From Candidatus Gastranaerophilales bacterium (lineage in GTDB: Bacteria > Cyanobacteriota > Vampirovibrionia > Gastranaerophilales > Gastranaerophilaceae), in NCBI GenBank assembly GCA_944324475.1, contig CALUWK010000006.1, forward strand, positions 1 to 64,000: a DNA stretch of 64,000 nt, given 5' to 3'. Of this stretch, positions 1-8,160 are shown one piece after another (position 1 is the stretch's first letter; the number at the start of each line of letters is the position of its first letter). The translations under genes were made by a program, and so were the position numbers. The notes below the pieces were generated by a model. It made no database searches. It saw only the letters and a program-made list of their open reading frames with translations, and was not told the origin of the DNA.

Positions 1-10
1 ATATTAAATT

Positions 11-628
11 ATGTCTATTTTAAAAATTATTGAGTATGGAAACCCAATTTTAAGGGAAAAGTCAAAAGAAGTTACAAAAGTTTCAAAAAAAATAAAAACT
101 TTAATTATGGATATGCTTGATACTATGTATAGTGCTAATGGTGTTGGTTTGGCAGCTCCCCAAGTTGGCGAAAATTTAAGAATATTTGTAGTTGATGTAT
201 CGGATCCATCTGGACCAATTAACCCTTTGGTTTTTGTTAATCCGAAAATAATTAAAAAATCTGGTGCAATAAATAGTTATGAAGGATGTTTAAGTTTTCC
301 AAAAGCATATACCAATGTTAGAAGATATGCAAATGTAATGGTTAAAGCTCTTGATATAAATGGTCGCCCTTTTGTAAAAGAAGCTAAAGACGGAGAGCTT
401 TTGGCAAGAGCAATACAACACGAATTTGATCATTTGGATGGAAAACTTTTTATAGATCATTGCAGAAATAGATTTGAAGCCGATAGTGTTTTGAAAAAAT
501 TTAATCTTCCGCCTGTTGAGGTTGATAAGTTAATTGATGAACAGGATTTAGAAAATGAAATAATTGAATATGAAAAGCAACATCCTGAAGTTGTTGAAAA
601 ATTAAAAAAAGAGTTGGAGGAAAACTAA
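11..628 (+). CDS. def: Peptide deformylase
   Basis: Removes the formyl group from the N-terminal methionine of new proteins in the cytoplasm, using a bound metal. All three family motifs are visible: GVGLAAPQ at residues 44-51, EGCLS at 91-95 and HEFDH at 137-141, which supply the Cys and two His metal ligands and the catalytic Glu. The 205-residue length is slightly above the usual 170-190 because of a charged C-terminal tail. It lies 5 bases before fmt, the classic def-fmt pair, and heads the visible part of an operon. Only ten bases precede the ATG, so its promoter or an upstream operon gene cannot be judged. Confidence 0.97.
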   Translation: MSILKIIEYGNPILREKSKEVTKVSKKIKTLIMDMLDTMYSANGVGLAAPQVGENLRIFVVDVSDPSGPINPLVFVNPKIIKKSGAINSYEGCLSFPKAYTNVRRYANVMVKALDINGRPFVKEAKDGELLARAIQHEFDHLDGKLFIDHCRNRFEADSVLKKFNLPPVEVDKLIDEQDLENEIIEYEKQHPEVVEKLKKELEEN

Positions 629-633
629 TAAAA

Positions 634-1569
634 GTGATTAAAATTGTTTTTTTTGCAACTCCAAGTATCGCGCTTAACAGCTTTAATTTTTTTATAAATT
701 CTCCGGATTATGAGGTTTTAGCGCTTGTAACTCAAAAAGCTAAAGCTCAAAATCGAGGAAAAAAAATTGTTGAAAGAGAAATTACAAAAATAGCTAAGAG
801 TAATAATATTTGTATATTTGAACCTGATAAAATTTCAAAGGAATTTGATATAATTGAAAAATTAAAGAAAATGGAACCAGATTTTTTTGTTACGTTTGCT
901 TTTGGACAAATACTATCACAAGAAATAATTGATATTCCAAAATTTGCAACCATTAATTTACACGCCAGTCTTTTGCCTGAATATAGGGGTGCTAATCCTA
1001 TAGCTTCTGCAATAATAGATGGTAAAAATGAAACAGGAATAACAACAATGAAAACAGTTCTTGAGCTTGATGCAGGTGATATATGTTTACAAGAAAAAAT
1101 TAAAATTACCCCCGAGATGAACGTTGTTGATTTAATGAATGAAATTTCTTCTCTTTCACCTTTGCTTTTGGACAAAACTTTAAAAGGTTTATTTAAAGGT
1201 AATTTGAAAACTATTCCGCAAGATAATAATAAAGCAACATTTACAAAAAAATTGAAAAAAGAAGAAAAAAATATTGATTGGTCAACTTCTGCTCAAAAAT
1301 TGCACAATAAAATTAGAGGCATGTATCAAATAAACACTAATCAGGCAATATATAAAGAAAAAATAATTAAAATTTTAAAGGCTGAAGTTGTTGAAATAAA
1401 CGAGGGGCGTGTTGGTGAAATTATAGAGATATCCAAAAAAGGAATTGTTGTTCAATGTTTGGAAAATGCTATAAGAATAATCAAAGTTAAACCAGAAGGA
1501 AAAAGTGAAATGAGTGCTTTTGATTGGGCAAATGGTGCAAGAGTTCAAAAAGGGGAGTTTTTCAAGTAA
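634..1569 (+). CDS. fmt: Methionyl-tRNA formyltransferase
   Basis: Formylates initiator Met-tRNA using 10-formyl-tetrahydrofolate. The N-terminal formyltransferase fold carries the diagnostic Asn108-x-His110 followed by the SLLPEYRGANP loop (residues 112-122) and the catalytic Asp near residue 146 in LDAGD. A C-terminal tRNA-binding domain follows from about residue 205. Length (311) is normal. The start is GTG, with TTGGAGG 13 bases upstream. The gene forms a functional pair with def, which removes the formyl group later, and its stop codon shares one base with the next ATG. Confidence 0.96.
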   Translation: MIKIVFFATPSIALNSFNFFINSPDYEVLALVTQKAKAQNRGKKIVEREITKIAKSNNICIFEPDKISKEFDIIEKLKKMEPDFFVTFAFGQILSQEIIDIPKFATINLHASLLPEYRGANPIASAIIDGKNETGITTMKTVLELDAGDICLQEKIKITPEMNVVDLMNEISSLSPLLLDKTLKGLFKGNLKTIPQDNNKATFTKKLKKEEKNIDWSTSAQKLHNKIRGMYQINTNQAIYKEKIIKILKAEVVEINEGRVGEIIEISKKGIVVQCLENAIRIIKVKPEGKSEMSAFDWANGARVQKGEFFK

Positions 1570-1931
1570 TGTTTCAAAGAGGAGTAAGAGGGGCAATTAC
1601 CCTTGAAAATAATTCAAAAGAAGATATTAAAAATGCTACTATTGAATTGTTGACTGAAATTATAGAAAAAAATAATATAAAAACAGAAGATATTTCTTTT
1701 GTTATATTTACTCTAACTAAAGATTTAACTGCGGATTTTCCTGCAAAATATGCAAGAGAAAATTTTGATTTTAAATATGTTCCTATGATGTGTTATAATG
1801 AGGCTGATATAGAGGCTTCAATCGCTAAGTGCATAAGAATTTTAGTTAGTTTTAATACTGAAAAAAAACAGGACGAAATTAAACACATATATTTAAAAGG
1901 TGCACAAAAATTAAGACAGGATTTAAAATAA
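1569..1931 (+). CDS. aroH: Chorismate mutase, AroH type
   Basis: Small monofunctional chorismate mutase that would convert chorismate to prephenate for Phe/Tyr synthesis. The 120-residue protein matches the AroH trimeric family: an N-terminal RGVRGAITLEN motif with the active-site Arg, then a TLTKDLTADFPAKYAR segment, the RILVSFNT segment, and a C-terminal HIYLKGAQKLRQDL. The frame is open further upstream, but the ATG at 1569 overlaps the fmt stop by one base, has AAGGGGAG just before it and matches the family start. It is translationally coupled to fmt. Confidence 0.9.
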   Translation: MFQRGVRGAITLENNSKEDIKNATIELLTEIIEKNNIKTEDISFVIFTLTKDLTADFPAKYARENFDFKYVPMMCYNEADIEASIAKCIRILVSFNTEKKQDEIKHIYLKGAQKLRQDLK

Positions 1932-1934
1932 AAG

Positions 1935-3272
1935 ATGTTAGAAATAATTAAAAAAGAACAAGTATACTATCCTTATTTAGAAAAACCGTTAAATGTTTTT
2001 ACTTTTAAAAATGGTTATAGAGTGGTTTTGGCGTATAAAAAAAGTCCTATTGTTAACATAAGTTCTTGGGTTAAAACAGGCTCTATTAATGAAAATAATG
2101 AAAATAATGGGGTATCTCATTTTGTTGAACACTTGCTATTTAAGGGTACAACAAAGTATCCTGCTGGTTGTTTTGATAAAACAATGGAGCAAAAAGGCGG
2201 AATAATTAATGCTGCAACTTGGAAAGACTATACTTTTTATTATATAAATATCCCTAAAGAGCATCTAAAAATTGCTCTTGAAATGCACGCTGATATGATG
2301 GTTGATGCGATTTTTCCAACAGAAGAAATAGGTCCTGAATTTGATCCTAATGGGGAAGCTCCAAAAGAAAAACGGGAAAGATATGTTGTAATTGAAGAAA
2401 TAAGAATGGGTGAAGACAATAATTGGAGAAAAGTTTACAAAAATCTCAATTTTTCTATGTATGAAAATCATCCTTATAAACGTGAGGTAATCGGAACAAA
2501 AGAAATAATCGCAAATATTTCACAAAGAGAAATATATGAATATTATAAAACTTTTTACGTTCCATCTAATATTACAACTATTGTTGTGGGCGAATTTGAA
2601 GATGATGATGTTATTAATTTGATTAAGAAAAATTTTATTTTTAAAGAAGATTTGAGTGTTAAAAAATGTATTACCGATAAAAAACAAATAGAAACTTCAA
2701 TAAAAAATCCTAAAACTATTATAGATTATGCTGAGATAAATACCGGTTATATTATGATTGGAGCATTGGCTGACAGTGCTAAAAATCTTAAAGAAACGAT
2801 AGCTTTGGATTTGCTTTCTACAATTTTGGGTGATGGTAAAAGTTCAAGACTTTATTCTGATTTAATTGAAAGTAAAATACAACCTTATTATTATCAGTTG
2901 GAAAGTTGCCATTATCAATTTAAAGATGGAGATAATTTTTTTATAGAGGCGAATTTTAATCCTGAAAAAAAAGATATAGTAATTGAGGAGCTTAAAAATC
3001 ATCTTAAGAAACTTGAAAAAATACAACCAAATGAACTTCAAAAAGCAAAAAAAAGAGCAAAGGTAAATTTTGCACAAGATTCCGAAATGGTAGCTGATAT
3101 TGCAGACAGCATTGGCTATTGGATGACTGTTTGCGATGATATTTCTCTTGCGGCAAAATATTTACCAATGCTGGAAGAAATTGATTGTGATTATCTTCAA
3201 GAAATTGCAAAAAAATATTTAAATCCAAATAAGGTTTCAGTTAGCTTGCTTTTGCCTGAGGGAGATGAATAA
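1935..3272 (+). CDS. M16 family zinc peptidase, catalytic subunit
   Basis: Insulinase/pitrilysin-family (M16B) metallopeptidase of 445 residues. The inverted zinc motif HxxEH is present at residues 62-66 (SHFVEHLLFKGT context), with the distal Glu expected in the VVIEEIRMGEDN segment. An insertion rich in charged residues lies before that segment. No signal peptide is visible, so it is probably cytoplasmic. The gene starts 3 bases after aroH and shares one base with the next gene, another M16 protein without the zinc motif. Such active/inactive pairs form heterodimers in many bacteria. Confidence 0.92.
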   Translation: MLEIIKKEQVYYPYLEKPLNVFTFKNGYRVVLAYKKSPIVNISSWVKTGSINENNENNGVSHFVEHLLFKGTTKYPAGCFDKTMEQKGGIINAATWKDYTFYYINIPKEHLKIALEMHADMMVDAIFPTEEIGPEFDPNGEAPKEKRERYVVIEEIRMGEDNNWRKVYKNLNFSMYENHPYKREVIGTKEIIANISQREIYEYYKTFYVPSNITTIVVGEFEDDDVINLIKKNFIFKEDLSVKKCITDKKQIETSIKNPKTIIDYAEINTGYIMIGALADSAKNLKETIALDLLSTILGDGKSSRLYSDLIESKIQPYYYQLESCHYQFKDGDNFFIEANFNPEKKDIVIEELKNHLKKLEKIQPNELQKAKKRAKVNFAQDSEMVADIADSIGYWMTVCDDISLAAKYLPMLEEIDCDYLQEIAKKYLNPNKVSVSLLLPEGDE

Positions 3273-4501
3273 TGGAACAAATTAATTTTGAAGGAATAGA
3301 TATACTATTTAAAAAAATGGCCAAAACTCCAAGAATTGCACTTAATTTTTTCTTTAAAATACATAAAAAAGAAAAATTATATGGTATAAATCTTCTTTTA
3401 TCAAGATTATTATTGCAGGGTACAAAAAAATACAATGCTCTTGAATTATCAAAGGAATTTGAACAAAATTGTATAGATATATCTTTTAAAACAAAGCAAG
3501 ACTATATTAAAGCAAGCTTAATATTTTTGAATGAAGATTTATATAAGGCTACAGAACTTTTTAAAGAATTAATTTTAAATTCTACTTTTGATGATTTTGA
3601 AAAGGAAGTATTAAAGGTTAAAGGTGAAATAATTGCTGATTTAGATAATCCGAAAATTAAATTAACAGATGCTTTTGTAAAAAATATATTTAAAAACCAT
3701 CCATATAGCGAAACTCATACAAAGATATTGGATGATATTAATAAAATTACAAAAAAAGATATTATTGAAGCTCATGAAAATCTTTTGAATTGCGAAAAAA
3801 ATATTGTAGTAGTTGGAGATATTGAAAATAAAGAGGAATTTTTTGAATATTTCAAAAAAGAATTTTTGTTTATGAAATCAAATGTTTGCAGGGATGAAAT
3901 TGAAGATATTTTTTCTTTGAAAACCGATGAAAATATTTGGCTTACCAAAAATGATGCTTCACAAGCTCAAATAATTCAAGGTTGGTTGGTTGATTCTTTT
4001 AAAAGCAATGATTGTGCCAAGTTAGCTGTTTTAAATAATATTTTAGGAGCCTCTGGGCTTTCTTCTAGATTATTTGTTAATTTAAGAGATAAGCAAGGAT
4101 TGGCATACACTGTAAGAAGTCAATATGAAACATTTTTGCATAGTGGTATATTTAGTTTATATATTGGTACAGCTCCTATAAATATTAAAAAATCTTTACA
4201 AGGTTTTAAAGATGAATTAAAAAAAATAGCTGAGGTTGCGCCAAATGAAAGGGAACTTGAAGGGGCAAAAGAAAATATATCTGGAAGAATGAAATATTTT
4301 ACTCAAAATAATGCACAAATAGCCTCGGTGTATGGATATAATCATATTATGGGATTGGGACTTGATTATAATAAAAGATTTTTGAATGAAATTAATAGGG
4401 TAAAATCAAATCATGTATCAGATATGGCAAATAAGCTTTTAAACAGTCCAAAATTGACTGTTATAATTGCACCTGAAGATTTTAAATCTGATAGTTTTTA
4501 G
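3272..4501 (+). CDS. M16 family peptidase-like subunit without the zinc motif
   Basis: Second M16 protein (409 residues). The fold is recognisable from a VVVGDIENKEEF segment and the C-terminal half, where GASGLSSRLFVNLRDKQGLAYTV is typical of the substrate-binding region with its Arg-Tyr pair. The HxxEH site is absent: the equivalent position reads LLLSRLLLQGTKKY. By family precedent it is the non-catalytic partner of the preceding gene, whose stop codon overlaps its start by one base. It is the last gene of the def operon and is followed by a hairpin and a terminator. Confidence 0.9.
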   Translation: MEQINFEGIDILFKKMAKTPRIALNFFFKIHKKEKLYGINLLLSRLLLQGTKKYNALELSKEFEQNCIDISFKTKQDYIKASLIFLNEDLYKATELFKELILNSTFDDFEKEVLKVKGEIIADLDNPKIKLTDAFVKNIFKNHPYSETHTKILDDINKITKKDIIEAHENLLNCEKNIVVVGDIENKEEFFEYFKKEFLFMKSNVCRDEIEDIFSLKTDENIWLTKNDASQAQIIQGWLVDSFKSNDCAKLAVLNNILGASGLSSRLFVNLRDKQGLAYTVRSQYETFLHSGIFSLYIGTAPINIKKSLQGFKDELKKIAEVAPNERELEGAKENISGRMKYFTQNNAQIASVYGYNHIMGLGLDYNKRFLNEINRVKSNHVSDMANKLLNSPKLTVIIAPEDFKSDSF

Positions 4502-4533
4502 TATATATACTACATTTATATTACATTTCTTAA

Positions 4534-4563
4534 CAATCTATTTTCTTTTATTAAAATAGATTG
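4534..4563. repeat. Inverted repeat after the M16 operon
   Basis: A perfect 11-base inverted repeat (CAATCTATTTT / AAAATAGATTG) with an 8-base spacer lies 33 bases after the M16 stop codon. It has no T-run, so it is not a standard terminator. It may be an RNA-stability hairpin or overlap the -35 region of the small transcript proposed just downstream. Confidence 0.55.
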
Positions 4564-4578
4564 TATTATGATAGTGTT

Positions 4579-4628
4579 GTTAATGCTTCGGCTAGTATGC
4601 GAATTGGGGTAAGTGCCCCATTTTTTTT
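4579..4628 (+). ncRNA. Possible small RNA ending in a strong terminator
   Basis: A TATGAT hexamer at 4567-4572 could be a -10 element, giving a transcript from about 4579 that would end at the terminator at 4605-4628. No ORF or ribosome-binding site lies between. The stretch includes a short GCTTCGGC hairpin-like segment. A similar layout (TATAAT, roughly 60 bases, GGGG/CCCC hairpin, T-run) recurs upstream of minC. The -35 box is poor. This could equally be just the terminator of the M16 operon. Confidence 0.3.
4605..4628 (+). terminator. Rho-independent terminator
   Basis: Stem TGGGGT/GTGCCCCA-type of six pairs with an AAGT loop (4605-4620), followed by eight T residues. It ends either the M16 operon or a separate short transcript. 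Confidence 0.85.
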
Positions 4629-4705
4629 CTCTAAAATCATACTTTTAAACTAAATACATATCCCAAAAATATGATAAACTTAACTTGTGAAAGGAGCATG
4701 GCTTA

Positions 4706-5173
4706 ATGGATCCAAAAGAAGAAAAATATTTAATACTTGAGCAATACAGGATTTATTCTGAAGCCAAGGAGAAATTTATAGACAGACAATTTTCAACAAA
4801 TAGATTTTATTTAGTTTTAAATATAGTGATTTTAATTGCTACATATATTTTAAGTACTTTAACCCCACAGTATCCTCCTGTTATTGTACTTTGTGTAATT
4901 GGTATCGCAGCTACTTTGATGTGGTGGATGAATATTGATTCTTATCAACTCTTAATTAAGGTTAAATATGCTAAAGTTCTTGAATATTTGGAAACCAAAT
5001 TGCCTGAACAGCCTTATCATAAAGAATTTTTGGATTATAGTCAAATGAAAAAGAAAAATAATTTAATTGTGTTTGGAGATTTTCAAAAGACGCTCACTCT
5101 TGTAATTGCTTGCGTATACTTTGTTGTTTGCACTTATAGTATCACTAATATGATAAAGTACCAGATGATGTAA
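4706..5173 (+). CDS. Small integral membrane protein, RipA-like
   Basis: A 155-residue protein with two clear membrane segments near residues 32-50 and 58-75 and a third hydrophobic stretch near residues 128-148. The pattern of an N-terminal helix (EKYLILEQYRIYSEAKEKF), two membrane segments, WWMNIDSYQLL and then LPEQPYHKEF resembles the RipA-type octameric membrane proteins found in several bacteria. That assignment is from memory of the pattern and only moderately sure. The start is supported by AAGGAG 9 bases before ATG. It is a single gene between two terminator-like hairpins. Confidence 0.75.
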   Translation: MDPKEEKYLILEQYRIYSEAKEKFIDRQFSTNRFYLVLNIVILIATYILSTLTPQYPPVIVLCVIGIAATLMWWMNIDSYQLLIKVKYAKVLEYLETKLPEQPYHKEFLDYSQMKKKNNLIVFGDFQKTLTLVIACVYFVVCTYSITNMIKYQMM

Positions 5174-5190
5174 TGAAAAAGATTAATTTT

Positions 5191-5214
5191 TTAAAGCCGG
5201 CATGCCGGCTTTAA
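5191..5214. terminator. 24-base perfect palindrome, probable terminator
   Basis: A perfect palindrome (TTAAAGCCGGCA and its complement) 17 bases after the membrane-protein stop, preceded by a T-run and followed by TTTAATTTTG. The GC-rich centre would form a 10-11 pair hairpin on either strand. It probably ends the upstream gene and sits in the ribE leader; weak T-runs on both sides make it potentially bidirectional. Confidence 0.6.
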
Positions 5215-5243
5215 TTTTGTATTTTTTATGTTATTTTGTTGTT

Positions 5244-5876
5244 ATGTTTACAGGTTTAGTTGAAACAGTCGGAATAGTCGAGAAATTTTTTTCGGGCAGT
5301 TCGGGTGCAAAAATAACATTTAAATGTAAAAATAATAATTGTTTTGATGATGTCAAAGTTGGAGATTCAATTTCTGTTAATGGAGTTTGTCTAACTATAG
5401 TAAATTTAAATTCTAATTTATTTGAAGCAGATATAATGAATGAGTCGCTTAAAATATCCAATTTAAAAGATTTAAAGAAAAATGATGAAATAAATCTTGA
5501 GCGAGCAATGAAGATTGCTTCAAGATTTGATGGACACATTGTCAGTGGTCATATAGATTGCACAGCTAAAGTAAAATATGTTAAAAAAGATGGGTTTTCT
5601 GATAAAATATCTTTCATTTGTAATACTGATTTAATAATTCAAAAAGGTTCTATTGCTGTAAATGGCGTAAGTTTAACCGTAAGTAAAGTTGAAGATGATT
5701 TTTTTGAGGTTTCATTGATACCTGAAACAATTAAAAATACAAATTTAAAAAATTTAAAAATTGGTGATATAGTTAATATTGAATATGATTTATTTGCAAA
5801 ATATACTAAAAAATTTACTGTTGATTCAAAAAATGAAGGAATAACTCTTGAATTTTTGAAAAAAAACGGCTTTTAG
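5244..5876 (+). CDS. ribE: Riboflavin synthase, alpha chain
   Basis: Dismutates two 6,7-dimethyl-8-ribityllumazine molecules to riboflavin. The two tandem lumazine-binding domains are clear: the first begins [10 protein letters not shown] and contains SVNGVCLTI, the second begins with [10 protein letters not shown] and contains AVNGVSLTV. The open frame extends upstream through a hydrophobic stretch, but the family start is the ATG at 5244 (210 residues). It is followed 16 bases later by ribBA. The short leader contains no recognisable FMN riboswitch. The gene for lumazine synthase is not in this window. Confidence 0.94.
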   Translation: MFTGLVETVGIVEKFFSGSSGAKITFKCKNNNCFDDVKVGDSISVNGVCLTIVNLNSNLFEADIMNESLKISNLKDLKKNDEINLERAMKIASRFDGHIVSGHIDCTAKVKYVKKDGFSDKISFICNTDLIIQKGSIAVNGVSLTVSKVEDDFFEVSLIPETIKNTNLKNLKIGDIVNIEYDLFAKYTKKFTVDSKNEGITLEFLKKNGF

Positions 5877-5892
5877 TTTACTTGGGGGTATT

Positions 5893-7092
5893 ATGTTTAG
5901 TCAAATTGAAGATGCATTGATTGATTACGCTAAAGGCAAAATAATTATAGTTGTTGATGATGAAAATAGAGAAAATGAAGGCGACATCATATGTAACGCA
6001 AAGTATGCAAGCCCTGAAATTATTAATTATATGGCTCAAAATGCACGTGGATTAATTTGTGTTGCCATTGATAAAAGTATTGCTAAAAAAATGCAATTAA
6101 ATCAAATGGTTGTTCAAAATACCGAAAGTATGAAAACGGCATTTACGGTTTCTATAGATGCGGATGAAAAATTTGGCGTTACAACGGGCATTTCGGCATT
6201 TGATAGAGCTAAAACTATTGAAGTTTTAATAAATCCTAATTCAATTCCTGAAGATTTGAGACGCCCAGGACACTTATTTCCCTGTGTTTCTCGAGAAGGA
6301 GGGGTATTAGAAAGAATAGGACATACTGAAGCTGTTGTGGATTTAGCAAAATTGGCTAATTTACCTTTAGCTGGTGCAATGTGCGAAATTATGACGCCTG
6401 ATGGTCACATGGCAAGAAGGGATTATATTATTGAGTTTGCTAGAAAAAATAATATTAAAGTTATAACAGTTGCAGATTTGGTTAAATATCGTATTTCTCG
6501 AGAAATGACCGTAAAAATGGAAGCTAGTGCAAAATTGCCTACTCAATTTGGAGAGTTTATTATTTTGGGATACAGAAATATTTTGAATAATGATGAATAT
6601 GTTGCACTTGTAAAAGATGATGGTTCCAATAAAATTCCAATGGTTAGAGTTCATTCTGAATGTTTAACAGGAGACATTTTTCATAGTTTAAGGTGCGACT
6701 GCAATTATCAGCTTCATACTGCCTTATCTATGATAAATGAATATGGAAAAGGTGCACTAGTATATTTAAGAGGGCAAGAAGGTCGAGGAATAGGACTTAT
6801 TAATAAAATTAAGGCATATGCGCTTCAAGATAAAGGCGAAGATACTGTTGAAGCAAACGTATCCTTGGGATTTGCTCCTGATTTAAGAGATTATGGAATA
6901 GGCGCTCAAATTTTAAGACAAATTGGATATTCTAAGTTTAACCTTCTGACAAATAATCCAACTAAAATCATAGGGCTAAAAGGTTATGGCTTGGAGATTA
7001 ATCAAAGGCTGCCTATTGAACCTAAAATAACTAAATACAATGAAAGATATATAAAAACAAAGATAGAAAAAATGCATCATTTAATTGGATAA
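5893..7092 (+). CDS. ribBA: Bifunctional DHBP synthase / GTP cyclohydrolase II
   Basis: Makes both riboflavin precursors. The N-terminal RibB domain (about residues 1-200) has [11 protein letters not shown] and the [13 protein letters not shown] segment with its catalytic His. The C-terminal RibA domain (about 205-399) has the zinc-binding Cys residues in SECLTGD and RCDCNYQ, then [12 protein letters not shown] and [13 protein letters not shown]. Length 399 matches the fused family. CTTGGGGG just before the ATG serves as ribosome-binding site. It is co-transcribed with ribE. Confidence 0.96.
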   Translation: MFSQIEDALIDYAKGKIIIVVDDENRENEGDIICNAKYASPEIINYMAQNARGLICVAIDKSIAKKMQLNQMVVQNTESMKTAFTVSIDADEKFGVTTGISAFDRAKTIEVLINPNSIPEDLRRPGHLFPCVSREGGVLERIGHTEAVVDLAKLANLPLAGAMCEIMTPDGHMARRDYIIEFARKNNIKVITVADLVKYRISREMTVKMEASAKLPTQFGEFIILGYRNILNNDEYVALVKDDGSNKIPMVRVHSECLTGDIFHSLRCDCNYQLHTALSMINEYGKGALVYLRGQEGRGIGLINKIKAYALQDKGEDTVEANVSLGFAPDLRDYGIGAQILRQIGYSKFNLLTNNPTKIIGLKGYGLEINQRLPIEPKITKYNERYIKTKIEKMHHLIG

Positions 7093-7113
7093 GTTACATT
7101 TCTACATAATTAT

Positions 7114-7143
7114 TTGATAATATTTTCATTTCCATGGTACAAT
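7114..7143 (+). promoter_or_regulatory. Promoter for the GNAT gene
   Basis: TTGATA (7114-7119) and TACAAT (7138-7143) are separated by 18 bases. This fits a housekeeping-sigma promoter and lies 30 bases before the GNAT start codon, after the ribBA stop. Confidence 0.6.
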
Positions 7144-7173
7144 TTGTAAAAACCAAGGAAAGTATTGCTTTTT

Positions 7174-8148
7174 ATGTATGATATTGCTGTATTAGAAGAA
7201 AAATATTTTAGAGTATTTCAAGGCGCATATAATGATTTTCGTTTAAAAGCCAGAACTGATTATAAGTTTGAAATAGATCCACTTTTGTATGACGATTTTA
7301 TTGATTCTTTTGCAAAAGGTTTAATTAATTGCATTATTCTTTTAGAGGATTCAATTCCTACAGGATTTTTAGCCTATACAACAGTGCCTCATGATGTTAT
7401 AGAGTTGTTTGTTATACATTGCTTGGGGAATGAAAATATTGTTGAAAAAAGAAGATGTTTGTTTGAAAAATTTATGGAACAAACAAAAGTTCAGCGTAAA
7501 CATTCGGTTGTAAGTTATGCAATGCTTGGTGTCCAAGAATCATTTAAAAGAGATGTTGCGGAATTTGGATTTAATTTTATTGATACGGGTGTCGTTGTTT
7601 TTGATGTTAAAAATAAACAGTTAATTAAAGATTTATCTCAGTTTAATTTTACAGAATTACCTATAGGATACAAGTTTACTCCATACAGGGATATTTATTT
7701 TGAAGAATTGTCTCAAGCGATATATAATTCATTTAAAGATTCATCGGATGTAAATTTTGATTCAAGATTTGCTTCTCTTGACGGTTGTAGAGATATCACA
7801 CACAAAATTACAACTTCAATTTATGGAAGATTTTTGCCTCAGGCAAGTAAAATTTTATTGTATGAAAATAGACTTGTTGGTTTTTGTTTAGCCAATGTAA
7901 CAGGGGATGGAATTGCAAATTTGCCTTTGATTGGAATTTTGCCTGAACATAGAGGACGTAGACTTTCAAAACCTTTGGTTAAAGCCGCGGTTCTTGATAT
8001 TGTAAAATTGAATCAGGGCGGAATTGTTGAATTAAATGAATTGAATGCAAGTTTGGATTTAAATTTGCAAAGTGCTGTTAGAATGTATGAATCAGTTGGA
8101 TTTATTCAATCTTATAAATATTCACAAGCTTATTTGCCAATAGGATAG
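7174..8148 (+). CDS. GNAT family acetyltransferase, two-domain
   Basis: A 324-residue protein with a C-terminal GNAT domain: NLPLIGILPEHRGRRLSKPLV is the acetyl-CoA-binding motif A (R-x-x-G/R-x-x type), followed by a helix and AVRMYESVGFIQSYKY, the usual end of motif B. The N-terminal 150 residues look like a second, weaker GNAT-like half (ILLEDSIPTGFLAY). Substrate is unknown. The ATG at 7174 is chosen; a TTG at 7165 is also in frame, and AAGGAAAG at 7155-7162 could serve either. Twelve bases separate it from serA. Confidence 0.75.
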   Translation: MYDIAVLEEKYFRVFQGAYNDFRLKARTDYKFEIDPLLYDDFIDSFAKGLINCIILLEDSIPTGFLAYTTVPHDVIELFVIHCLGNENIVEKRRCLFEKFMEQTKVQRKHSVVSYAMLGVQESFKRDVAEFGFNFIDTGVVVFDVKNKQLIKDLSQFNFTELPIGYKFTPYRDIYFEELSQAIYNSFKDSSDVNFDSRFASLDGCRDITHKITTSIYGRFLPQASKILLYENRLVGFCLANVTGDGIANLPLIGILPEHRGRRLSKPLVKAAVLDIVKLNQGGIVELNELNASLDLNLQSAVRMYESVGFIQSYKYSQAYLPIG

Positions 8149-8160
8149 AAAAGAGGAGAT

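Noticed and set aside
747-1175. 142-residue minus-strand open frame inside fmt
   Set aside because: Lies wholly within a well-supported gene and shows no motif or promoter.
5191-5214. Member of a repeated palindromic element family
   Set aside because: No second copy of the GCCGGCATGCCGGC core was noticed in the window.
5174-5243. FMN riboswitch before ribE
   Set aside because: Only 70 bases separate the genes and the only structure is the 24-base palindrome; conserved RFN sequences are not seen.
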